The notes under the pieces: generated by a model
Told to the model about the DNA's origin: nothing
Seen by the model: the letters and a program-made list of their open reading frames with translations, nothing else
Database searches by the model: none
Origin: Paraburkholderia ribeironis
Lineage (GTDB): Bacteria > Pseudomonadota > Gammaproteobacteria > Burkholderiales > Burkholderiaceae
Length of the DNA stretch: 64,000 bases
NCBI RefSeq assembly: GCF_900019265.1
Contig: NZ_CYGX02000070.1
Span: forward strand, 23,981-87,980
Reading direction: 5' to 3'
Shown here: piece after piece, positions 55,597 through 62,352 of the stretch
Position numbering within the stretch: the first letter of the stretch is position 1
How the letters are laid out: each line of letters opens with the position of its first letter
Made by a program: the position numbers and the translations under genes

Positions 55597-57051
55597 ATGA
55601 CATGGACCGTCGATCAACAACTCGCGCTGACCGCCACGCAAGCGGTCGCCGCGATCCAGTCCGGACAGCTCAAAGCCACTGACTACGTGGCCACGCTGCT
55701 CGCCCGCGCCGCCGCACTCTCCAGCCTGAACGCGCTCACCACGCTCGATCTCGACGGTGCGCTCGCCGCCGCGCGGCGCATCGACGGCCTGTCTGGCGCC
55801 GCGAAAGCGCAATTGCCGCTCGCCGGCTTGCCGGTCGTCGTCAAGGACAACATCAACACCGCTGGCCTGCAGACTTCGGCGGGTACGCCCGCGCTCGAAG
55901 GCTTTGCGCCCACGACGAACGCGCCGTCGGTGCAGCGGCTCATCGACGCCGGCGCGATCGTGCTCGGCAAGGCCAATATGCATGAACTGGCGTTTGGCAT
56001 CACCAGTACGAACCTCGCCACGCATGCGGGCCCGGTGCGCAATCCCTACGATCCCTCGCTGATTCCGGGCGGCTCGTCAGGCGGCACCGCCGTGGCGATC
56101 GCCGCGCGCATCGTGCCCGCGGGTCTGGGCACCGACACCGGCGGCTCGACCCGCATTCCGGCCGCGTTGACGGGCACGGCCGGCTTGCGTCCGTCGGTTG
56201 GCAATGGCGGCGCCGAGCGGCGCTACCACGATCCGAACGCCGTGGTGCCGATCAGTCATACGCGCGACACCGTGGGCCCGATGGCGCGCACGGTCGCCGA
56301 TCTCGCGCTGCTCGATGGCGTGATCACCGCGGCTGGCCCGTTGCCCGCGCTGACGCTGCGCGGCCTGCGCATCGGCCTGCCCGTGCCACTGTGGGACGGC
56401 CTGGAGCGGCAAGTGGAAGACGTCGCGCGTGCCGCGCTGACCACGCTCGAAGCGGCGGGCGTCGTGTTTGTGCCGGTCGCCATGAGCGAGCTGGAACACC
56501 TGAACAGCATGGTGAGCGGCCCGATCGCGATCCACGAAGCGGGCGACGACGTGCTCGCCTGGCTGATCGCCAACCACGCGCCGGTCAGGACCGTCGCCGA
56601 CATCGCCGCGCGCATCGCGAGCCCGGACGTGCGTGCGATCTACGACGACGTCCTCGCCGATGTGACCGGTGCCCACTACCCGGCCGCGCTGAATTACTGG
56701 CGGCCGCGCTTGCAGCAGTACATCGCCGCGACGTTCGCCGATGAGCGCCTCGACGCGCTGCTGTTTCCGACCACGCGTCTGGCCGCCGTGCCGATCGACG
56801 ACGTGAATGGATCGTCGGTGGTGTCGATCGATGGCGCGCCGTCGATCGACACGATGGAGGCGTTCCTGCGCAATACCGATCCGGCCAGCACGTCCGGCAT
56901 CCCGGGGCTGTCGCTGCCCGCGGGGATGACCGCGAGCGGCTTGCCGGTCGGCCTCGAGCTGGACGGACCGCTTGGCGGGGACCGACGGCTGCTGGCGATC
57001 GGCGTCGCGTTCGAGCAGTTGCTCGGCGCGGTGCCCGCGCCGCCGCTTTGA
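55597..57051 (+). CDS. Amidase signature family enzyme, indoleacetamide hydrolase-like
   Basis: A 484-residue cytoplasmic amidase. The Ser-cisSer-Lys triad is visible: Lys in PVVVKDNINTAG, the cis-Ser in IPGGSSGGTAVA, and the nucleophile Ser in GTDTGGSTRIPA. Sequence style is that of indoleacetamide hydrolases, which make indole-3-acetate in plant-associated bacteria, and of mandelamide hydrolases. The usual partner, a tryptophan monooxygenase gene, is not in the window. AAGGAG precedes the ATG. A tandem repeat follows its stop. Confidence 0.82.
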   Translation: MTWTVDQQLALTATQAVAAIQSGQLKATDYVATLLARAAALSSLNALTTLDLDGALAAARRIDGLSGAAKAQLPLAGLPVVVKDNINTAGLQTSAGTPALEGFAPTTNAPSVQRLIDAGAIVLGKANMHELAFGITSTNLATHAGPVRNPYDPSLIPGGSSGGTAVAIAARIVPAGLGTDTGGSTRIPAALTGTAGLRPSVGNGGAERRYHDPNAVVPISHTRDTVGPMARTVADLALLDGVITAAGPLPALTLRGLRIGLPVPLWDGLERQVEDVARAALTTLEAAGVVFVPVAMSELEHLNSMVSGPIAIHEAGDDVLAWLIANHAPVRTVADIAARIASPDVRAIYDDVLADVTGAHYPAALNYWRPRLQQYIAATFADERLDALLFPTTRLAAVPIDDVNGSSVVSIDGAPSIDTMEAFLRNTDPASTSGIPGLSLPAGMTASGLPVGLELDGPLGGDRRLLAIGVAFEQLLGAVPAPPL

Positions 57052-57094
57052 TGCCCGCTTTGATGCCCGCTTTGATTGCCCGCTTTGATTGCCC
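57044..57094. repeat. Tandem repeat GCCCGCTTTGAT(T)
   Basis: Four copies: two of 12 bp, then 13-bp copies with an extra T. The block straddles the amidase stop codon (57049-57051) and runs to 37 bp before the CDP-diacylglycerol pyrophosphatase start. Confidence 0.85.
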
Positions 57095-57130
57095 GTCGCA
57101 ACGCCAACCCAACCACCCACCCGAGTGCCG

Positions 57131-57916
57131 ATGACGACACCCACCTCCGCCTGCCCGCCACGCCCCTTCTTCCGCAATGCCGCCAGACTGGCCACGGTGT
57201 TGGTTCTGGTACTCGCCGCCGCATGCGCGCGTCTCGCCACGGTCGATTCCAACGCGCTGTGGAAAATCGTCGATATGCGCTGCGTGCCGTCGCAGCAGGC
57301 GACCGGCACGCCGGGCCAATGCACGAACGTCGATCTCGACAAACGTTATGTAATCCTGAAGGATATTCTCGGACGCTCGCAATATCTGCTGATTCCGACC
57401 GACCGTATCACCGGCATCGAGAGCCCCGCCGTGCTCGCGCCGCACGCGCAGGACTACTGGGTCGACGCGTGGGGCTCGCGGCATTATGTCGAGAGTGCCG
57501 TCGGGCGCACCTTGCCCGACAATCAGCTCGGCCTCGAAATCAACTCCGAATATCGCCGTTCGCAGAACCAGTTGCACATCCATATCGATTGCATGCGCCG
57601 CGACGTCAGCGCGGCGCTCGCCAGGCACGCGAACGACGCGCCCGGCAAGTGGCAGTGGGATACGCTCGACGGCACGCGTTACCGGATCATGCGCGTGACC
57701 GCGCTCAGCGAGGCCGGCAATCCGTTCCGCGTGGTCGCACGCGACAATCAGCACGCCGCAGCAATGGCCACGCAAACCATCCTCGTGACAGGCGCGGGAC
57801 CGTCCGCCGCAACGGACGGCTGGCTGATCGTGAATAGCGGCACTGAGGTCGACGACGGCAGCGGCACGGCCGAAGGCCTGCTCGACCATGCATGCCGCGT
57901 GGCCGACGCCGCCTGA
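57131..57916 (+). CDS. cdh: CDP-diacylglycerol pyrophosphatase
   Basis: A 261-residue membrane-anchored enzyme that hydrolyses CDP-diacylglycerol to phosphatidate and CMP. A hydrophobic N-terminus (LATVLVLVLAAACARL) could be a lipoprotein signal with Cys next to Ala-Ala-Ala. The HIT-like active site motif QLHIHIDCM is clear. KYVILKD-like RYVILKDILGRSQYLLIPTDR is also typical. The start at 57131 is chosen over an upstream GTG-type start at 57089, which lies in the repeat. It follows the amidase by 79 bp. Confidence 0.88.
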   Translation: MTTPTSACPPRPFFRNAARLATVLVLVLAAACARLATVDSNALWKIVDMRCVPSQQATGTPGQCTNVDLDKRYVILKDILGRSQYLLIPTDRITGIESPAVLAPHAQDYWVDAWGSRHYVESAVGRTLPDNQLGLEINSEYRRSQNQLHIHIDCMRRDVSAALARHANDAPGKWQWDTLDGTRYRIMRVTALSEAGNPFRVVARDNQHAAAMATQTILVTGAGPSAATDGWLIVNSGTEVDDGSGTAEGLLDHACRVADAA

Positions 57917-58206
57917 GCGCCTGACGACACGCCGCCGCGACGACTTTTCGCCTAAGCGATCCGCTCACTGAAAAAGCAGGTCAAGCGTGATCAAGCCAGT
58001 GCATTCTTTGGCAATCTGCCCATTGCGTGATTGGCGTGGATGCATGCGGTAGCACGCACGATTTGCCGCGCAAGTTGCAAGGCTTGAGACGTGCGGCGGA
58101 TGGCGCTCTTTCCACAAGATTCAGCGCGCGGCACGCTAAAGAAGCGGACGGCCTGTCTGCAAACACCACGTCGGCTATAGCAAGGTAACTCTATTTTCCA
58201 AGCGGT

Positions 58207-59334
58207 CTATCGAATTGGTCTGCGCACAAGCTCGTCAAGCAGCGCGCTATATGTTTCGACCAATTGCAGATTGTCAGGCAGATAACGTCGGATCAACGCA
58301 CGCTGGCGCTCACGATAAAACGCGTGTTGCGCATCGTGGGTGTCGATTGCTTCAATAACCCGATGTGCGCCATCGTGAACGTCGTTGTCGCGATAGTAGT
58401 AGCCCAGATCCGCACAGAGCGTCGCGTTATGCACAAGCGGGTAACCCTGCCAGCAGACCTCAAGATAAAAATAATTGAGTGGGTTCTCCCACTGGTGGGA
58501 TATGACAATATCGGTGTTTTCGGCCAGGAACGCCGGCGTATCATGGCGCCCAAGAAACACCGCTTTGTGTTCGCGCACAATATCAAGCTGATTCATCAAC
58601 GCGATAAACTCTACATTGTTACGCGCGATCTGCTCCGCATTGGTCACTTGCAACAGTGCGATTTCATCAGGCCGTTCGCGGTAAGTGAGTTCCGCGATCA
58701 TGGCAGGATACAGGCAGAATTTCACGACGTTGATGTTCGGCTCCATTACGCTCAGGCGTCGCGGCCCCGCATGTGGCTGATATTCACCGGCGTGTGGCAG
58801 ACGCCGTACTCGCGCATCCAGAAATACGTGACTCCATATAAATGGCACCTCCCGGCCCGACTGGCGCCGTAACACCTCGAAGTACGATTGGCTTATGTTC
58901 GCCACCTGCGGAATCACCCAGATGTCATCGTAGCGCTGGTTGACAAACAGATTCCCTCCCGACATCCGTCTGCCGAACAGGACCGCCTCCATGGCGTGGA
59001 TGTACTCGAACCCACAACAGTAAGACACAACCCGTGCGCCACGCCGTTTCAGATAATCGGTCTGTGCCGCATCGATCTGACCACCGAGTTCGATCAGCAC
59101 GTCGACGCTGTCCTTTGCGTCCTCGAAACTCACCGTGGGCCAACGTTCGAGATCCCACGGCAGTGCGCTCGAGATCGGAATCGCCGTCGTGTTAACAAGC
59201 AGTGCGCTTGCCACATTCGGGCAATTGCGCAGCGCCTCCGCGAGGAACACGGCATTCTGCTTGATGCCGTTATTCCAGAGCGTTTCGGCCTCATGATGCA
59301 ATCCGATGGTAATCCCGATGCGTAATCGGCTCAT
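58207..59334 (-). CDS. DUF2827 family protein, putative glycosyltransferase (third copy)
   Basis: A 375-residue cytoplasmic protein of the DUF2827 family. Motifs shared with the two paralogues are TLWNNGIKQNAVFLAEAL, VSYCCGFEYI, MEPNINVVKF, VREHKAVFLGRHDTPAF, ISHQWENPLNYFYLEV, GYPLVHNATL and GYYYRDNDVHDGA. The E/H-rich pattern near the C-terminus (Asn-Tyr-x-Tyr, then Gly-Tyr-Pro-Leu) resembles the donor-binding half of GT-B glycosyltransferases. It is the last gene of the adhesin locus, 12 bp after the small secreted protein gene. The glycosyltransferase role is inference; no activity is known to me. Confidence 0.8.
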   Translation of the reverse strand: MSRLRIGITIGLHHEAETLWNNGIKQNAVFLAEALRNCPNVASALLVNTTAIPISSALPWDLERWPTVSFEDAKDSVDVLIELGGQIDAAQTDYLKRRGARVVSYCCGFEYIHAMEAVLFGRRMSGGNLFVNQRYDDIWVIPQVANISQSYFEVLRRQSGREVPFIWSHVFLDARVRRLPHAGEYQPHAGPRRLSVMEPNINVVKFCLYPAMIAELTYRERPDEIALLQVTNAEQIARNNVEFIALMNQLDIVREHKAVFLGRHDTPAFLAENTDIVISHQWENPLNYFYLEVCWQGYPLVHNATLCADLGYYYRDNDVHDGAHRVIEAIDTHDAQHAFYRERQRALIRRYLPDNLQLVETYSALLDELVRRPIR

Positions 59335-59346
59335 AGCACGGCTCCC

Positions 59347-59928
59347 CTATTTCCCAACACCCGGCGTCGCAGCCGAAAATTTCACGTAGCGGCGAATGAC
59401 CAAACAGCCCGGAGGCGCGTCAATCAACGACACCGATGAACCTGGTTCACGTGCCTCGACATACACCACCATCCGGTTGAGTAGCTGGGTCGCCTGATAG
59501 CCTTGCAGCTCCTGTTGCGCTACCCGTTTGCAGACGATCGGTGCAAACGAAATCCGTTCCGCTGCAACCGAGCAGGAGCCGTCCGCTTCAGGAACAGCTG
59601 TGATCGACATCGCAGCGCTGTCGGATGGATATTCGAGGCCGATTAGCGAGAATACCGAACTCTTGCTGGGCCGCTTGCGGTCCCAGTCAAGCAGCACGTC
59701 GTTGTTATTACTGTCACGGATACCGAGCGCCGATAGCGAAGTCAGCGCCGGCAGGCATTGCTTGACGCCAACGCCGGTCGCAGCAAGCGCAAGTGCATTG
59801 TTGGTCTGTGCAGACGGTGCCTTCGGTGCCAGCACAGCCTGAGAAAATGCGTTACCGAAAGGCATCAGCGATATCGTCAGTAGAACCAGTGTGCAGGCAA
59901 AGCGCAATTTCAAAGCAACAGATTCCAT
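59347..59928 (-). CDS. Secreted hypothetical protein of the adhesin locus
   Basis: A 193-residue exported protein. The signal peptide (CTLVLLTISLMPFGNAFSQA) ends near residue 30. The mature part has four Cys (KQCLPAL, DGSCSVAAER, PIVCKRV and PPGCLVIRRYV), which could form two disulphides. No family is recognised. It sits between two DUF2827 genes with gaps of 3 and 12 bp, so it is made with them. A role in export, folding or display of the adhesin outside the cytoplasm is plausible but unproven. Confidence 0.72.
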   Translation of the reverse strand: MESVALKLRFACTLVLLTISLMPFGNAFSQAVLAPKAPSAQTNNALALAATGVGVKQCLPALTSLSALGIRDSNNNDVLLDWDRKRPSKSSVFSLIGLEYPSDSAAMSITAVPEADGSCSVAAERISFAPIVCKRVAQQELQGYQATQLLNRMVVYVEAREPGSSVSLIDAPPGCLVIRRYVKFSAATPGVGK

Positions 59929-59931
59929 CGG

Positions 59932-61089
59932 TCAGGCCCGTGTGTAAAGGGAGTCAATCGCTTCACTATAAACACGCACATTGACCTCATTCTCAGGATC
60001 CAATCCGCGCAAAAATTCGCTCGCTGTGCGCCGATAACTATCGAGGTTTGCATCATGGTCAGCAAACGCACGGAGTAATGCACGGCCACCCTCTTCGCAA
60101 TCGAAGTCGTGATACCGATATCCGCACGCACCGATCAGATGCGAATTGTGGATCAGCGGATAGCCGCCATAAAGCGCCTCGTAATAGACGTAATTCTGTG
60201 CGTTTTCCCACTGATGGCTGACGATCGCATCGACATCCCGAGGCACCACGAGACAGAACGGGAAGCGTCCTTCGAATGAGGTGATGCCATGCCTGACGAT
60301 GCTCAGACTGTTGGCGAACCCGTTGAACGACGGATGATCCTTCATTTTCAGCGTGTTATAGGCCCATACATGTTCCAGCATGTCCGGATTGTCACGATGG
60401 GCCGCTTCACAACTCAGCATAGGCACATAACTCGTTTTCACCATGCAGATGTTCGGCTCGAAGATGCCGACACGCCAGCGGCGGCGTCCCGGTTGATAGG
60501 CGAACGTCTGACCTTGTGGCAGGCGCGCGATTTCCTTCTCCAATACCATAGAACTCCACAAGTGCGGCATCATCCGGACCGGCGCGCGAAATACGCTACG
60601 GTAGTATGGCAGGCACGTGTTCTCGTACTCCGGCAACGTCCAGATCTCGTGATACGGCGCGCCCGTGATCAGCAACCCGTGAGGCTGGTCGAAAACCATC
60701 CGCTCGATGTCAATGACGTAGTCGTTGCCAACGCGCATCGAGATGATCTTGCCGCCACCCTCGCGGAATTTCACTATCCACTCGCGGTCGAGCTGCGCAC
60801 TCATCTCGATCATCACGTCGAGACTCGAGGCCGCCGTGTTCATGTCGATCAGCGGCACCGGCGAATTGGCAAGAAAATGCTGCGCATCCTCCGGACCGCC
60901 GCCCCCTCCGCCCGCCACCAGATAGGTCGCCTTGACCCGCGGCGAGCGCATCAGCAGCATCACGAGAAAAATGCAGTTCTGGTAGATACCGTTTTCCCAC
61001 AGCGACTGCTCGCCCTTACGCACATAGATCGACACGCCGACACGCAGCCCCTCCGGCGATACAAGCGTGGTGTTTTGCCCGGCGCTCAT
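59932..61089 (-). CDS. DUF2827 family protein, putative glycosyltransferase (second copy)
   Basis: A 385-residue cytoplasmic paralogue. It opens MSAGQNTTLVSPEGLRVGVSI and carries SLWENGIYQNCIFLVMLLM, FEPNICMVKTSYVPML, RHGITSFEGRFPF, SHQWENAQNYVYYEALYGG, YPLIHNSHLI and YRYHDFDCEEGGRALL. A Gly-rich loop (VAGGGGGGPEDAQHF) near residue 55 is not seen in the other two copies. The start overlaps the stop of the first copy by 4 bp (ATGA), and it ends 3 bp before the secreted protein gene. The strong divergence between copies suggests different substrates or steps. Confidence 0.8.
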   Translation of the reverse strand: MSAGQNTTLVSPEGLRVGVSIYVRKGEQSLWENGIYQNCIFLVMLLMRSPRVKATYLVAGGGGGGPEDAQHFLANSPVPLIDMNTAASSLDVMIEMSAQLDREWIVKFREGGGKIISMRVGNDYVIDIERMVFDQPHGLLITGAPYHEIWTLPEYENTCLPYYRSVFRAPVRMMPHLWSSMVLEKEIARLPQGQTFAYQPGRRRWRVGIFEPNICMVKTSYVPMLSCEAAHRDNPDMLEHVWAYNTLKMKDHPSFNGFANSLSIVRHGITSFEGRFPFCLVVPRDVDAIVSHQWENAQNYVYYEALYGGYPLIHNSHLIGACGYRYHDFDCEEGGRALLRAFADHDANLDSYRRTASEFLRGLDPENEVNVRVYSEAIDSLYTRA

Positions 61090-62249
61090 ACCTGGAGCCT
61101 CAAACCGCTATCGCGGCACAGATGAAGCAACCTGTCCGCGTAGGCGTCGAGGTTGGCCTGACTGAACGGATTTACTGCATCGAACAGGCGCTGTGAGCGT
61201 TCACCATAGTCGGCAAGCGTACCGTCGTGGTTCTGCCCGGCGAGCAGCAACTGGCGTGCACCGTCTCGAGCATCGAAGCCGGCATAGTAGTAACCCACCT
61301 CGCGCAACCAGGGCGAGTTGTGGATCAGCGGATAGTCGCCATACAGCGCGTCGAGATACATATAGTTCTGATCGTTCTGCCACTGGTGCGATACCACCGC
61401 GTCGGCATTCTGTGCCATGAAACCGACAATATCGTGACGGCCGTGGAAAGTCGCCTTGTGTTCCCGCACCAGGTCCAGCGAATTCGCCAGATGCAGCATG
61501 GTGAGATGATCCTTCATGTGCAGCGTGTTGAGAACGTGCATAACAGCGACACTGGACCGGTCGACGCGGTATGCCTCGTCGCAGACTAGCATCGGAATAC
61601 TTGAAGTTTTGACCACCGAAATATTTGGTTCGAAGATCGCTACCCGCAAACCGCCCTGTCGTAAAGCGATTGCAGACGAAGCCACCTCGCCGCGTCGCCG
61701 GTAACCATATTCGAGCCCGTGTGCCGCTATCTCGACGATGCGTCGCTCGAGAAACTGGGGATGCCAAATGAACGGCACCGTATGCACTGGACATCGGTGT
61801 AGCGTGCGCATGAGTGGCGTGTACGCCTCGTCCTTGGGCAACAGCCAGATTTCGTCGCAGCGATCGGGGCGCGGCGCATGACTGGGCTTGCCGAACACAG
61901 ATGATTCGACAAGGCCAACATACGGCTGGCCGCAACAGTAAAACACCACCTTACGGCCGCGGGCGCGCATCAGGTCGAGCCACTGGATGTCCAATGCACC
62001 GCCCATCTCCACGATGACGTCCACTTCGTCGGTGGACTCGCGTTGCGTCAACACGCGCAAATTTTTCGCTGCAGTGTCAACCTGATGTGGCATCACATTC
62101 TGGTTCCCGACATCGATCAGGACCACAGCCTCCACAAACGGCAAGCGCTGAAAGGCCTCGGCCAGAAAAATGACATTCTGGCCGAGGCCGTTCTGCCAGA
62201 TATTCTGGCCCTCGTGAGTAAGAACCGAAATTCCGATTCTGATTGACAT
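61086..62249 (-). CDS. DUF2827 family protein, putative glycosyltransferase (first copy)
   Basis: A 387-residue cytoplasmic paralogue, the first after the adhesin gene. It carries IRIGISVLTHEGQNIWQNGL, VVFYCCGQPYVG, IFEPNISVVKTSSIPML, VREHKATFHGRHDIVGF, SHQWQNDQNYMYLDALYGD, YPLIHNSPWLREVGYYY and FDARDGARQL. GGAAAG lies just before two successive ATG codons (62252 and 62249); the second has better spacing. It starts about 103 bp after the adhesin stop, beyond a strong hairpin, and overlaps the next copy by 4 bp. Confidence 0.82.
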   Translation of the reverse strand: MSIRIGISVLTHEGQNIWQNGLGQNVIFLAEAFQRLPFVEAVVLIDVGNQNVMPHQVDTAAKNLRVLTQRESTDEVDVIVEMGGALDIQWLDLMRARGRKVVFYCCGQPYVGLVESSVFGKPSHAPRPDRCDEIWLLPKDEAYTPLMRTLHRCPVHTVPFIWHPQFLERRIVEIAAHGLEYGYRRRGEVASSAIALRQGGLRVAIFEPNISVVKTSSIPMLVCDEAYRVDRSSVAVMHVLNTLHMKDHLTMLHLANSLDLVREHKATFHGRHDIVGFMAQNADAVVSHQWQNDQNYMYLDALYGDYPLIHNSPWLREVGYYYAGFDARDGARQLLLAGQNHDGTLADYGERSQRLFDAVNPFSQANLDAYADRLLHLCRDSGLRLQV

Positions 62250-62282
62250 CATCTTTCCATATTGGTCGCAGGTTCCGATTCA

Positions 62283-62320
62283 GTAGCAGATCCCGATTCC
62301 TTCGATTCGGGATCTGCTAC
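62283..62320 (-). promoter_or_regulatory. Strong hairpin between adhesin and DUF2827 genes
   Basis: GTAGCAGATCCCGA (62283-62296) pairs perfectly with TCGGGATCTGCTAC (62307-62320) around a 10-base loop. A smaller stem, GTGAGC/GCTCAC, lies at 62321-62347 next to the adhesin stop. There is no T-tract. It could end most adhesin transcripts, protect the upstream mRNA 3' end, or mark a processing site that lowers DUF2827 output relative to adhesin. Confidence 0.7.
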
Positions 62321-62352
62321 GTGAGCCCACGCTGCGCGTGAGCTCACTACGA

